Assembly: GCF_002804065.1 (NCBI RefSeq)
Contig: NZ_CP024955.1
Coordinates: forward strand, 2,294,001-2,358,000
Source of the DNA: Kyrpidia spormannii
GTDB taxonomy: Bacteria; Bacillota; Bacilli; Kyrpidiales; Kyrpidiaceae
Length of the DNA stretch: 64,000 nt
Direction of reading: 5' to 3'
The notes under the pieces: model-generated
What the model saw: only the letters and a program-made list of their open reading frames with translations
Databases searched by the model: none
What the model was told of the DNA's origin: nothing
Shown: piece after piece, positions 48,505 through 57,918 of the stretch
How the letters are laid out: each line of letters opens with the position of its first letter
How positions within the stretch are numbered: position 1 is the stretch's first letter
Translations under genes and position numbers: made by a program

Positions 48505-49269
48505 TCATTTTTTGCCCCGTTTCGACAAAAATGGGCGCATCGCCTCTAAATGCGCCTCTCGACCCCACAGCGATGAACACGTTTTCGATTCGAAGTCCAT
48601 CGCTTGTGCAAGACTCCCCGAGGACCGCACGATGGAAAGGATGCCCGCCACAGCTTCGGCATCCCACCGAGCCCACCGCTCAATCTGGCGCACCGCCCTT
48701 CCCAGCAGTTCATCCCCGGGCACAAGCTCATCCAGCAGTCCGCGCTCCACGGCCTCCTCTCCGTTGTAGACTTCCCCGTCCAACAACACCGGCAACGCCC
48801 GGGCTTCCCCCAGTCGCCGCACCAAAATCGAGCCTCCCCCCCACCCCGGCACAATCCCTAGAGTCACCTGAACAAAGCCCACGGACACGTCCGGTGTCCC
48901 AAGCCGCCAGTGGCAGGCTGCAAGCACCTCGGCGCCGCCGCCCCGTACCGCCCCCCGGGCCGCCGCCACCACCGGTTTCGGGCAAAAATAGATCTGCTCC
49001 AACACGTAGCGCATTCTGGACATGACGGCGTAGATCGCCGCCCGTCCCCCACCCTTCCCCAAATACTGCTTGACGTCCCCACCCGAAATAAACGCCCGAT
49101 CCCCCGCACCGGTAATGACGATTCCCCGCACCGCCGGATCCTGCCGGCACTCCCTGATCGCCTCGGCCAACGCTTCTGCCGTCGACTCATCAATGGCATT
49201 GCGCACCTCGGGCCGATCCACAGTAATGATCGCCGCTGGCCCCCTGCGTTCTAATCGAATCCCTTCCAT
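48505..49269 (-). CDS. Enoyl-CoA hydratase/isomerase family protein
   Basis: This crotonase-fold enzyme has 254 residues. The oxyanion-hole signatures are SGGDVKQYLG (about 62-71) and AARGAVRGGGAEVLAAC (about 107-123). In the second region the residue at the usual first catalytic Glu position is not clearly conserved, so true hydratase activity is uncertain. ATG 49269 is preferred, with AAAGGA at a good distance. It could join the acyl-CoA ligase/dehydrogenase in acyl degradation, although it lies far away. Confidence 0.85.
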   Translation of the reverse strand: MEGIRLERRGPAAIITVDRPEVRNAIDESTAEALAEAIRECRQDPAVRGIVITGAGDRAFISGGDVKQYLGKGGGRAAIYAVMSRMRYVLEQIYFCPKPVVAAARGAVRGGGAEVLAACHWRLGTPDVSVGFVQVTLGIVPGWGGGSILVRRLGEARALPVLLDGEVYNGEEAVERGLLDELVPGDELLGRAVRQIERWARWDAEAVAGILSIVRSSGSLAQAMDFESKTCSSLWGREAHLEAMRPFLSKRGKK

Positions 49270-49297
49270 CCACCTCATCCTTTCAATCTCTGCCCGC

Positions 49298-50800
49298 TCA
49301 TCGCCCGACCCCGGGTCCCGCCTCTACCCCACTCCGGCGACGGGCACCCCCGATCAACGCCGGGTGACGATCCCGCAATTCTCGATCGATCATCTCGAAA
49401 GCTTGCCGAATGTCCCATTGCGCCTCCGGGGAGGTACGCAAGTTAATCAAATGGTACAGTTCCCACAAATTAACGGTCATGACCACTTCCCGCCGATGGG
49501 CATTTGTGACGCAGTAAGGAACGGCTTCGGGACAGAGGCCCCGGATCTTCTCCCGCACCTCGTCACTATAGGTCAGAAAATCGGTCAACAATCCCGCCAA
49601 ACCCGCTTCTTCCACCCGAGGAGGGATAACCCACCCGCCCGCACCTCCCGGAACCCCGTAGGTAAAATCCGCCCCGCGATTGTGTCGAAGCAGTTGGTGC
49701 CAATTCGCTTCGGAAACCCGGAGAAGAATCCGGTACACCACTGTTTTAAACGCCCCGTGAGGATGGTCATGAACCGTTAACTTTTCCCATGACAACCGAA
49801 TCATGTCCTCCAAATCTTCCGAGTCCATCCCTTCGGCCCGGCGGCGAGCTTCTTCAAAATCGTATCCCCCATGCGCCAGCCACAACCCCGTAACGAGGGC
49901 CACCAGCGATTCCCGATAGTCCGGCAGCGATAACCACTCGACTTCGGGGCCACTTCTCGCGCCACCGCTGTCCTGCCCATGCGTCCCGACTGCCCACGTC
50001 CGCGCCAAACCGCGAAGGTAGTCACTGGGTGAAATGTGCCGCAACAGCGTCGGTAATCGACCCGCCACCTCCTGAGCGAGTTCCACCGCCAAATCCCGGC
50101 ATTCCGCGTAGGGACCGGACAAAAGATGAACAATGGCATCCCGAAGTGCCCGCCCGTTCCCAGTGAGACCCAAATTCGTCAAAGTGGCCAGGGTGAGCGC
50201 GTACCTGGCGTCCTCAAAAGCGGCCTTCTCAACTCGAATCCGATGGGACCGTTCCGACTCACCGTCCCGGCGGGGAACCCGTCGGGCAAACTCCCCCACC
50301 AAGCCTTTGTACAACGCTTCGTAAACGTCAAAGGCTCGGTCCTGCAGGCCTTTGTACAGGTTCAGGGCCTCGGGATCGCGCTGTAATTCGGGAGGGAAGT
50401 AGACCGCCCCCCGGCGAGGGCGCTGATACCGCTGGCTATACTCGGTAAAGCTATTAAATCGCGACCCCAACTCCAATTCCGCCGAGGCCAACCGACTGAT
50501 CCCCTCAATACCAACATGGACGACAGCATGTTCGGCTACACTGGAATGCCCATACCCGATGACCCAGCGCTCGTGAAAATCTCCAGCAATTTTCTGCGCT
50601 CGTTCCGCCCCGGCATCCCCGGAGACAGCCCGCACCCCCTGTAACTGCCCTTCCTCCAGGAGCTTGGCCAAATTCTCCCGAAACCCCTTCGGACTGCGGC
50701 TGACATAAGCAAAAACGACCGCGATGACTTCCTCCGGCAAATTGTCAATGGTGAATACCCGGCGATCCAGATTCGATACATATGTAAGGAGGGAATTCAT
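49298..50800 (-). CDS. thyX: ThyX-family flavin-dependent thymidylate synthase with two fused domains
   Basis: This ThyX-fold protein is predicted to methylate dUMP using FAD and methylene-THF. At 500 residues it is twice the usual length and looks like two ThyX modules. The N-terminal module has GHSSVAEHA (84-92) and FTEYSQRY (118-125), but RHR of the signature is replaced by GSR. The C-terminal module has LLRHN (370-374) and NLWELYHLINLR (444-455). The motif halves are thus shared between the modules. Whether it is the main thymidylate synthase cannot be told; no thyA is in the window. Confidence 0.82.
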   Translation of the reverse strand: MNSLLTYVSNLDRRVFTIDNLPEEVIAVVFAYVSRSPKGFRENLAKLLEEGQLQGVRAVSGDAGAERAQKIAGDFHERWVIGYGHSSVAEHAVVHVGIEGISRLASAELELGSRFNSFTEYSQRYQRPRRGAVYFPPELQRDPEALNLYKGLQDRAFDVYEALYKGLVGEFARRVPRRDGESERSHRIRVEKAAFEDARYALTLATLTNLGLTGNGRALRDAIVHLLSGPYAECRDLAVELAQEVAGRLPTLLRHISPSDYLRGLARTWAVGTHGQDSGGARSGPEVEWLSLPDYRESLVALVTGLWLAHGGYDFEEARRRAEGMDSEDLEDMIRLSWEKLTVHDHPHGAFKTVVYRILLRVSEANWHQLLRHNRGADFTYGVPGGAGGWVIPPRVEEAGLAGLLTDFLTYSDEVREKIRGLCPEAVPYCVTNAHRREVVMTVNLWELYHLINLRTSPEAQWDIRQAFEMIDRELRDRHPALIGGARRRSGVEAGPGVGR

Positions 50801-50920
50801 TCAGGTTCGACCCTCTCTCGTGATATTCGCCCACACCGGCGCGACTTTATTCTAACAGAAATGCGGGGGCCAGTCCCCCTTTCGCTTGGGACCCCCGGGG
50901 CGAAACGGTCTGCGTTACGT

Positions 50921-50949
50921 TTGACTGTACGGTTATCTTTTCGTACAAT
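50921..50949 (+). promoter_or_regulatory. merR-htpX promoter with an internal dyad
   Basis: TTGACT (50921-50926), a 17-bp spacer and TACAAT (50944-50949). A dyad TGTAC (50926-50930) and GTACA (50943-50947) brackets the spacer, where MerR regulators usually bind, suggesting autoregulation. Confidence 0.6.
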
Positions 50950-50999
50950 AAGATTGGAAGGTCGCTTATCAAAAATCAACCTTCGAAAGGAGGGACTCG

Positions 51000-51458
51000 A
51001 TGCAATCGGACGGCCTCTATCGCATTGGAGAGTTGGCGAAAGCAGCGAGGGTCAGCCGGCGGACGGTAGATTTTTATACCCGCATGGGGTTAGTGACTCC
51101 CGAGGAGCGAACCGAGGGCAATTACCGGCTATACGGGGAAGACGCGCTCAAGCGCCTCCTATACATCCAGGAGTTGAAAAAGCGGAAGTATACCCTGGAG
51201 GAGATTCGCGACCGGCTCGATGCCATGGACCGTCAAACCCCTCCCTCCGACACGGTACACCGAATGGAAAAGTTGCAGGAGTTGATGAAACAGCTCGAAA
51301 CCGAACTGTCCGATCTCCGTCCCGAACTTCGCCAATGCGCCACTCGATTGTCCGATTCGTTTCAGCGAACGACAGTTCAACGCGCATTGGCACAAGGGCT
51401 GTCCCTGGCTCAGGCGCTTTTGCTGTTTATCTACGATTCTCAATGGCTAAACCTGTGA
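51000..51458 (+). CDS. MerR-family transcriptional regulator
   Basis: This is a DNA-binding activator/repressor of 152 residues. The winged helix-turn-helix is at about 6-75 ([26 protein letters not shown]), followed by the dimerisation helix. The C-terminal effector region has one cysteine (QCATRL) and is short. ATG 51000 follows AAAGGAGGG. It lies 10 bp upstream of htpX in one operon, so it probably controls htpX and itself. Confidence 0.92.
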   Translation: MQSDGLYRIGELAKAARVSRRTVDFYTRMGLVTPEERTEGNYRLYGEDALKRLLYIQELKKRKYTLEEIRDRLDAMDRQTPPSDTVHRMEKLQELMKQLETELSDLRPELRQCATRLSDSFQRTTVQRALAQGLSLAQALLLFIYDSQWLNL

Positions 51459-51468
51459 GGTGCCGCGG

Positions 51469-52314
51469 ATGAATTCGCTGAAAACATGGTTTTTGATGGG
51501 TGTATTGACGGTCCTGCTGGTCCTGTTGGGTCGATGGGTGGGGGGACCGTCCGGGGCGCTGATGTTCTTGATCCTGGCCGTGGCCATGAATTTTGTGGGC
51601 TACTTCTTCAGTGATTCCATCGCCCTGCACATGTCCGGGGCGCGAGAGCTACCCGAATCGGAAGCCCCCCAGCTCCACGCCATGATTCGACGGCTGGCGG
51701 ATCGGGCCGGGTTGCCGATGCCTCGGGTGTACATCACCCCGTCGCCCCAGCCCAACGCCTTTGCCACCGGCCGCAACCCGCAACACGCCGCTGTGGCTGT
51801 CACCGAAGGGATCCTGAGACTCCTGACACCCCACGAACTGGAGGGCGTCCTGGCTCACGAACTGGCCCATGTGCGCAACCGCGACATTCTCATCAGCAGT
51901 ATGGCGGCCATGTTGGCTGGTGCCATCACCTGGATCGCCAACGCCATTCAGTGGGGGGCGATGTTTGGCGGTTTTGGTCGGCAGGACGACGAGGAGGGAC
52001 CAGGGCTCCTCGGCGGGCTGTTTATGGCGATCCTGGCTCCCATCGCGGCCACGTTGATTCAACTGGCGATCTCGAGGGCCCGGGAGTTCAAGGCAGATGC
52101 CACCGGGGCGAGGATCGCCGGAACACCTGACGGCTTGGCTTCGGCCCTTTTGAAATTGGAGGCCGCCGCTCAACAGATTCCGTCTTTCGTCAACCCATCC
52201 ACCGCTCACATGTACATCGTCAACCCCTTGAAGGGCTCGACCATCGCCGGCCTGTTCAGCACCCATCCCCCCATCGAGGAGAGGGTGCGACGCCTGCGAG
52301 CGTTGCACATCTGA
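51469..52314 (+). CDS. htpX: Membrane zinc metalloprotease HtpX
   Basis: This M48 protease is involved in membrane protein quality control. It has 281 residues from ATG 51469 (GAGGTG upstream). Two N-terminal membrane segments (about 5-45) are followed by the active site HELAH (130-134) with a downstream Glu in [14 protein letters not shown], and two further hydrophobic segments (about 145-160, 180-200). It is co-transcribed with the MerR-type regulator. Confidence 0.95.
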   Translation: MNSLKTWFLMGVLTVLLVLLGRWVGGPSGALMFLILAVAMNFVGYFFSDSIALHMSGARELPESEAPQLHAMIRRLADRAGLPMPRVYITPSPQPNAFATGRNPQHAAVAVTEGILRLLTPHELEGVLAHELAHVRNRDILISSMAAMLAGAITWIANAIQWGAMFGGFGRQDDEEGPGLLGGLFMAILAPIAATLIQLAISRAREFKADATGARIAGTPDGLASALLKLEAAAQQIPSFVNPSTAHMYIVNPLKGSTIAGLFSTHPPIEERVRRLRALHI

Positions 52315-52335
52315 GGCGTTTCCTTTGAATACAAG

Positions 52336-52371
52336 ACGCCCCCATCCGGTCAGCCGTCGGATTGGGGGCGT
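52336..52371. terminator. Terminator between htpX and the 52350 gene
   Basis: ACGCCCCCA.CCG and CGG.TTGGGGGCGT pair with one mismatch, followed by TTTCTCTG on the plus strand. It overlaps the last codons of the convergent gene. Confidence 0.7.
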
Positions 52372-52676
52372 TTCTCTGTTTCGTTCAAAGGCTGGAGACT
52401 CGAAACCCGGACCTCCCAGATGGGCAGTCGGGGCGTTTTCCCCGATCGAGTGACGAGCCGCCGCCGGGCGATTCGGCCGGATACTTGATACCATCTGTCC
52501 CTTTGCACCGAATCGCCTTCAGCAAGGAGCAACAATACCTCCTCCACCCGGTGCCCCTCTAACAGGAAGGGCTCCACCGACAATCGGGCCACCGTCAGCT
52601 GTGCATCATTCTCGGCGTCGGTATACACGAAAGCATTCTCCTTGGCGCGCCCGACCACCGTGACGATCATGACCAT
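52350..52676 (-). CDS. Hypothetical protein (about 108 aa), possible OB-like fold
   Basis: I do not recognise this gene. It is soluble and beta-strand-rich (MIVTVVGRAKENAFVYTD...WYQVSGRIARRRLV), reminiscent of small OB-fold proteins, but that is only impression. Two ATGs two codons apart follow GGAGAGGGG. It is downstream of the Pit transporter on the same strand. Confidence 0.6.
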   Translation of the reverse strand: MVMIVTVVGRAKENAFVYTDAENDAQLTVARLSVEPFLLEGHRVEEVLLLLAEGDSVQRDRWYQVSGRIARRRLVTRSGKTPRLPIWEVRVSSLQPLNETEKRPQSDG

Positions 52677-52731
52677 CCCCTCTCCATTTCAATCCCGGTC
52701 TGGTCCACCGGTTCACGAACACCCGGCCCGA

Positions 52732-53745
52732 CTAACGGGGAATGTAGATGAGCAATGCCAGGATTTGATACACCAATGCGGCCAGAAGGGCACTGACCGG
52801 CAAAGTGACCACCCAGGCGGACACGATCTTCCCGGCGACACCCCATTTCACCTTGGCAACCCCCTTGGCCGCTCCTACGCCCATCACGGCCGAAGCGATG
52901 ACATGGGTGGTGCTGACCGGCTGTTTCGCAATCGTCGCCCACAACAAGACCAGAGATGAGGTTAAATCGGAGGCAAAGCCATTAATCGGCTGCATCTTCA
53001 TAATACCACGCCCCACCGTCCGAATGATGCGCCACCCTCCTACCGACGTGCCCAGCGCCATCGATGTGGCTGCAACCAGCTTCACCCACAAGGGAATCTC
53101 CGCCGTTTGGAGGTGGCCGGCGGAGATTAAGGCAAAGGTGATGACACCCATGGTTTTTTGAGCATCGTTGGTCCCGTGCATGAACGCCTGAAACGCTGCG
53201 GCAAGGACCTGAACTCGACGGAAACCCCGGGTCACCCGGGACGGTGCCACGTTTCGCACCAACCACAAGAGACTGGTCATCCAGGCGAAACCGAAAACCA
53301 AGGCCAGGACGGGCGAGAGGATCAGCCATTGGATAATCCGCAGAAAACCGGACCAGTGTAGAGCATCCAGGCCGTGAGAAGAAAGCACCGCCCCTGCGAC
53401 AGAACCGATGAGGGCGTGGGAAGAACTGCTGGGGAGGCCATAATACCACGTGGCGAGATTCCAGCCAATGCCGGCAATCATCGCAGAAGCGATGATCCAA
53501 AGGCCGTCTTTCAGAACAAAGGGATTGGCGATTTCTTTGCCGACGGTCTGAGCCACTCCCGTGAACATGAGCGCCCCTAGCAGGTTCATCAGCCCCGCCA
53601 GAACCACCGCGGTCCGGGGTCTTAGGGCCCGGGTCGAAATCGACGCCGCCACAGCGTTCGCCGTGTCGTGAAACCCATTGATGAAGTCGAAAATAAGAGC
53701 GAGGCTGACAACCACAGCGACCAGAGCGATGTCGGCACTAGGCAT
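52732..53745 (-). CDS. pit: Inorganic phosphate transporter, PiT family
   Basis: This low-affinity phosphate/cation symporter has 337 residues. PiT repeats are visible: FDFINGFHDTANAVAASISTRAL (about 20-42) and FMHGTNDAQKTMGV in the second half, both with conserved Asn/Asp. About ten membrane segments. Its start overlaps the end of the DUF47 gene by eight bases, the usual pit accessory arrangement. Confidence 0.95.
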   Translation of the reverse strand: MPSADIALVAVVVSLALIFDFINGFHDTANAVAASISTRALRPRTAVVLAGLMNLLGALMFTGVAQTVGKEIANPFVLKDGLWIIASAMIAGIGWNLATWYYGLPSSSSHALIGSVAGAVLSSHGLDALHWSGFLRIIQWLILSPVLALVFGFAWMTSLLWLVRNVAPSRVTRGFRRVQVLAAAFQAFMHGTNDAQKTMGVITFALISAGHLQTAEIPLWVKLVAATSMALGTSVGGWRIIRTVGRGIMKMQPINGFASDLTSSLVLLWATIAKQPVSTTHVIASAVMGVGAAKGVAKVKWGVAGKIVSAWVVTLPVSALLAALVYQILALLIYIPR

Positions 53746-54361
53746 TCTTTAAAATGACTCCTTCGACCAAATTCGAGACATCTTCGCAAAAATCCATACC
53801 ATCTTCAAGTTTCTCATAAATCTCTTTCCATTTAATTACATAGATTGGATCATATCCCGGTTCGTTTAACAGCTTGGCCACCGATCGCCGATACAGCTGG
53901 TCCGCGTCCATCTCCCAGCGTTTCACTTCCTCGCATAAAGAACGAACCGAATCAAAAGACAGCCTTCGCATCTCGTGTATCAGTTTGACCAGGGCCCCCG
54001 TCGCCCGCTCCATATCTTTGCACATCTCCACCACCTCAGGGGTCGGGTGGCCTACTTCATACAAAAGCATGCGGTCTCCCACCCCGGCAACCATGTCCAG
54101 AACGTCGTCAATGGTAAAAGCAAGGCCCGAAATGTCCTCTCGTTCGATGGGCGTGATGAAGGTCTTATTGAGTCGTTCGATGATCTCCCGGGTTATGTCA
54201 TCTCCTCGATGTTCAATTTCTAGCAGGCGATCCACCTTTGTTTGGGGATCGGTGTAATCGTTCACTAAACTGAGTAACTGCCGCGCCCCTTCGTACAGAT
54301 TCGCCACTTCTTTTTCGAGAAGGTCAAAAAAAACATCGTTCCGCGGCCCGAGATGTAACAT
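53738..54361 (-). CDS. DUF47 family PhoU-like accessory protein
   Basis: This cytoplasmic helical protein has 207 residues and is related to PhoU. It carries repeated acidic motifs (EIEHRGDDITREI, AFTIDDVLDMV, EEVKRWEMDADQLYRR) that bind metal clusters in the family. It likely regulates the Pit transporter encoded immediately downstream with overlapping genes. Confidence 0.93.
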   Translation of the reverse strand: MLHLGPRNDVFFDLLEKEVANLYEGARQLLSLVNDYTDPQTKVDRLLEIEHRGDDITREIIERLNKTFITPIEREDISGLAFTIDDVLDMVAGVGDRMLLYEVGHPTPEVVEMCKDMERATGALVKLIHEMRRLSFDSVRSLCEEVKRWEMDADQLYRRSVAKLLNEPGYDPIYVIKWKEIYEKLEDGMDFCEDVSNLVEGVILKNA

Positions 54362-54559
54362 GATCGCAGAGTCCCCCTGTCAACGTCCACCCTTCGCTAA
54401 CCGAACGGTTGATCGATTCCTCTTTCATTGTACCGAGGACACCTTTTGCCAGGCAAGGGAAAGACAAAAGTTCCCTAACACATTCTTTACCGTTGTGAAC
54501 CATACTACAAAAGACCAGCACTGCCCCGGGCAACCAAACCGGAGAGGAGGACGTTTTTC

Positions 54560-54712
54560 GTGCGAAAAAAACCGGTGCGCCGGCACTATCGGGGAGTGAA
54601 ATATTTTTATTTTGATATCGCCGACCCCTCACATGCCCGCATTACGAAGTACCTTCACCGGGAGACGCCTGAACAGCTCATCGGGGAGTTGACGCGGAAT
54701 GACGAGTACTGA
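54560..54712 (+). CDS. Small hypothetical protein (50 aa)
   Basis: This small gene begins at GTG 54560 after GAGGAGG with a 9-base spacer. The product starts MRKKPVRRHYRGVKYFYFDI and is basic at the N-terminus, acidic at the C-terminus (ELTRNDEY). It has no membrane segment or cysteine. It lies 21 bp upstream of the M23 peptidase gene on the same strand. Codon use looks like its neighbours. Not recognised. Confidence 0.6.
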   Translation: MRKKPVRRHYRGVKYFYFDIADPSHARITKYLHRETPEQLIGELTRNDEY

Positions 54713-54733
54713 TGCGAAGGGCGGGATGTCCTG

Positions 54734-55735
54734 ATGACCGGGCGCCGATTCCTCATGGTCTGCACCCTGCTGATGTCTCTATCGAGTGTTCGCCCTGCCG
54801 CTGGAGTCGCCACGGCTGAGGCGGAGGTGGGAGGTCCGGTGGCCACCCGACAAAGCCCGGCCTTCGTCCGGGAAGCGCCTGTCGAACAGTGGTCCAGGGC
54901 CTACCGGGTGCCGAAAGCCTGGGTGCAGGCGGTGTGGGCCTATGAAAGCCATATTCATATCGGTAAATTTACCCAACTCAACGGCCCGGATCGGCCGCTG
55001 TGGCTCGGTCTCGGTAACCCGGGTCTTGAGGACGCACCTTCCATTTTCGTGTTTGATGGCGTGGGACGAGATGGGGATGGGGACGGGCGATGCGATATCC
55101 GGAGTGCCCGCGACCGCACCTGCTCGGTGCTGGACTGGCTGTCCCGAAACGGAGGGACCGCCACCCCGGAAATTCGACGCAGCCTCTGGCAATGGTACGA
55201 GGACAGTGTCATCGTCGAACGGATCACGCTGTTTTCAACCTTATTCGCCACCCACACCCCTGCGGAAATGTCCCGGCACGCCTTTCCCCTCCCGTTGCGA
55301 AGCTCATATACTTATCGCAATACTTGGGGTCAGGCCCGGGGATGGGGAGGACGCCGGATCCACGTGGGGACCGACCTTTTTGCACCCTACGGCACCCCGG
55401 TCCGCAGCACCGTCTGGGGATATGTGGAAACAAAAGGATGGAATCCCTACGGGGGATGGAGAATCGGCATTAGGGATGTCGACAACACTTACCATTATTT
55501 CGCCCATCTCTCGGGATACGCAAAAGGCCTGTCCATCGGTCAAATCGTCAAACCCGGACAGGTCATCGGGTATGTGGGAAGCTCTGGATACGGTCGAAAA
55601 GGCACATCGGGAAAATTCCCTCCCCATCTTCATTACGGCATGTACATCGACGCAGGCAGCGAAGAATGGCCGGTTAATCCCTACCCCAACTTGGTTCAGT
55701 GGGAGCGGGAGGAACGGAAACAGACAAAAAGATAA
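54734..55735 (+). CDS. Secreted M23-family metallopeptidase
   Basis: This is a zinc endopeptidase acting on cell wall peptides, 333 residues. A signal peptide (about 1-28) is followed by a lysozyme-like or linker region (about 50-170, with VQAVWAYESHIHIGKF) and the LytM/M23 domain with HVGTDLFAPYGTPV (about 210-223) and HLHYGMYI. Zinc ligands H, D and HxH are all visible. An acidic GDGDG stretch at about 110 could bind calcium. SpoIIQ-type or general hydrolase roles are both possible. It ends at a terminator. Confidence 0.88.
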   Translation: MTGRRFLMVCTLLMSLSSVRPAAGVATAEAEVGGPVATRQSPAFVREAPVEQWSRAYRVPKAWVQAVWAYESHIHIGKFTQLNGPDRPLWLGLGNPGLEDAPSIFVFDGVGRDGDGDGRCDIRSARDRTCSVLDWLSRNGGTATPEIRRSLWQWYEDSVIVERITLFSTLFATHTPAEMSRHAFPLPLRSSYTYRNTWGQARGWGGRRIHVGTDLFAPYGTPVRSTVWGYVETKGWNPYGGWRIGIRDVDNTYHYFAHLSGYAKGLSIGQIVKPGQVIGYVGSSGYGRKGTSGKFPPHLHYGMYIDAGSEEWPVNPYPNLVQWEREERKQTKR

Positions 55736-55754
55736 GGGACCCTGGGCGAAAAAA

Positions 55755-55779
55755 AAAACGGGGGGATGACCCCCGTTTT
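55755..55779. terminator. Terminator after the M23 peptidase gene
   Basis: AAAACGGGGG and CCCCCGTTTT form a 10-bp stem with a short loop, with A- and T-tracts on either side. Confidence 0.85.
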
Positions 55780-55786
55780 GTGGTTT

Positions 55787-56035
55787 TTACTCGTTTCGGT
55801 GGGTGACGTCCCGGACTGGATGCATGAACAATTCCCCTCTCTGAAGCCTCCGCTCTATATCCTCCCGGGTCTCCTCGTTCTCTTCTCTTTGCGACCCAGG
55901 GTCTCGTGGATTGTCGACCCACTGCTGCCCCGACAAGGCTGCGGGGTCGACGTAGATACTCCAGTAATCCAAGGGAGTCTCCCGCCACCTGGCATCCTGT
56001 TCGGCCTTTTGCCCGGCGGGTACGCGTTCATTCAT
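55787..56035 (-). CDS. Hypothetical small acidic protein (82 aa)
   Basis: This is a charged soluble protein starting MNERVPAGQKAEQDARWRET and ending MHPVRDVTHRNE, with no membrane segment. The ATG at 56035 follows GGGAGGTGG. It lies 45 bp downstream of the flippase gene on the same strand. Not recognised. Confidence 0.55.
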   Translation of the reverse strand: MNERVPAGQKAEQDARWRETPLDYWSIYVDPAALSGQQWVDNPRDPGSQREENEETREDIERRLQRGELFMHPVRDVTHRNE

Positions 56036-56080
56036 TTTGACGCCACCTCCCGGTATTACTGTGCCCGATTTCTCGGCTCC

Positions 56081-57736
56081 TTAACGCTGAACCCCCCGCG
56101 GTCCCACCGTACGGAGCAGCCGCGCCACCGCAGGCCCGACCCGGGGCAGGGACTCGACTTCCTTTGGCGCCACCGCCCCGAGAAGAACAGCCAACACCGC
56201 AAACACCCCGACGCCGATCATCACTGCGCTGCCCAGTTCCAAAGCCAACACCCATCGAGAGTGATGATCCCCCATCCATCCCCCGAAAACCCACTGCCAC
56301 AATTGGACGGCAGCCACCATGCCTACCGTTGCCAACATTGGCTTTCCCCAGAGGGCAATGGGAGATAGGCGCAGGGAAGTCAACCGTTTCATCTGGTAAA
56401 GATTCAATTCGGCAGCGACCCAATACGAGACCACCGACGCCGCCGCGGCACCTCCGATGCCCCACAAAGGGACCCACCACAGGTTTAGTACCACTTTAAG
56501 AATCAAGCCGATAAAGAGATTCACCACCGGGCGGACGGTCATCCCCATCCCTTGTAAGACGCTTGAGGAAACCGATTCGAGAGTGCTGAAAACGGTGGAA
56601 AGCGCCAGGATGGCAATGGCGGCAGTGCCGGCATCGTTCCCAAACAACAAGATGTTGGTCGGACCCGCTAAAAGGGCAAGTCCCACCCCGGCGGGCAAAG
56701 CGATGAGAATAGAGGCGCGCAAAGATAAAGCGGCGAACCTCTGAACCCCCGCATAATTTCTTATTGCATACGCCTCGGATACAAGCGGGATGATCGTCAG
56801 CGCCACCGTCGTGGCAAACGTGGCGGGAATGGCGATGATTTTCTGCGCCCGCCCGCTCAAAATGCCGAATTGGGCCATCGCCTCATCTTGAGAAAGGCCC
56901 ACTTGGTGAACCAGAGACATCGTGACGGTGGAGACATCCGCTTGATTAAACAGCGGAACCACCAGCGCTCCCAAGCTGATCGGTATGGCGTAAACCACCA
57001 CCCGGGCGAGAAGCCGTCCAATGGGCACGGCGGTGGACACCATGCTTTTCCGGAGCAATGCCCGCACGCCGGGCCGATGCTTACGAGAGGTCCCCACCAA
57101 CCACCACAAGGCCGCCAACCCGCCGGTGAAAGCCCCCAGGGTGCTGATGGCGGCAATCTGTTCCACCGGGGCCCCCCACTTGCTCATCGCATAAGCGATG
57201 CCAAGAACCGTCACCACCCGCACGACCTGCTCCACCACCTGGGAGTAGCCAGTTGGTTCTACCATTTGCCATCCTTGAAAATATCCCCTCATAATGGCGA
57301 TTACCGGGAATACGAGCAGAGCCGGGGCCATGGCCTGAACGGCTGGGATCACGTCTTTGTTGTCCCCGGCAAAATATCGTACATAGGCCGGGGCACCAAA
57401 ATATTGGATCGCGGCAAACAGCAGGCCGCTGAACCACATCATGACCAACAGTGCCCGGTATAGGCGCTCGCTCGTGCGGTAATCGCCTTTCGCATTGTAC
57501 TCGGAAACGAATTTCGAAATGGCCAAGGGCAAACCGGCGGTGGAGATCTGAAGAAAAATATTATAAATCGGGTAAGCGGCGTTATGGATCCCGACACCCC
57601 GATCGGCAATCAGATGCTGCAAGGGTACGATATAAATGAGCCCGAGCAATTTACAAAAGAATACGGCCGCACTCAGGAACAAGGTGCCGTGGACAAAATG
57701 CTGAGCCGCCGTGCGTTTTTCCTTCAAACCCTCCAT
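56081..57736 (-). CDS. SpoVB/MurJ-type polysaccharide flippase
   Basis: This MOP-superfamily membrane transporter flips lipid-linked precursors across the membrane. Its 551 residues contain about 14 membrane segments from residue 15 onward. AQHFVHGTLFLSAAVFFCKLLGLIYIVPL and the NIFLQISTAGLPLAISKFVSEY segment match the YtgP/SpoVB group of spore-formers. The role could be general peptidoglycan lipid II flipping or cortex formation. It is a single gene followed by the small acidic ORF. Confidence 0.9.
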   Translation of the reverse strand: MEGLKEKRTAAQHFVHGTLFLSAAVFFCKLLGLIYIVPLQHLIADRGVGIHNAAYPIYNIFLQISTAGLPLAISKFVSEYNAKGDYRTSERLYRALLVMMWFSGLLFAAIQYFGAPAYVRYFAGDNKDVIPAVQAMAPALLVFPVIAIMRGYFQGWQMVEPTGYSQVVEQVVRVVTVLGIAYAMSKWGAPVEQIAAISTLGAFTGGLAALWWLVGTSRKHRPGVRALLRKSMVSTAVPIGRLLARVVVYAIPISLGALVVPLFNQADVSTVTMSLVHQVGLSQDEAMAQFGILSGRAQKIIAIPATFATTVALTIIPLVSEAYAIRNYAGVQRFAALSLRASILIALPAGVGLALLAGPTNILLFGNDAGTAAIAILALSTVFSTLESVSSSVLQGMGMTVRPVVNLFIGLILKVVLNLWWVPLWGIGGAAAASVVSYWVAAELNLYQMKRLTSLRLSPIALWGKPMLATVGMVAAVQLWQWVFGGWMGDHHSRWVLALELGSAVMIGVGVFAVLAVLLGAVAPKEVESLPRVGPAVARLLRTVGPRGVQR

Positions 57737-57918
57737 CGCCCTTTCCCTCGAGCTTCACCCGCATCACGTCGCTGCCCCTACTCTAACCTGTTTTGTCGAT
57801 CCAGACAAGGAGGAGACCCTATGGGCGACCCGCCAGCTCTGCTCCCCGGTCCCGCGTCTAGTCTCGCGTTCGTCCGTATAGAAATAGGACGACAGCCGAT
57901 CGAAAGGAGGGGCGGCGA

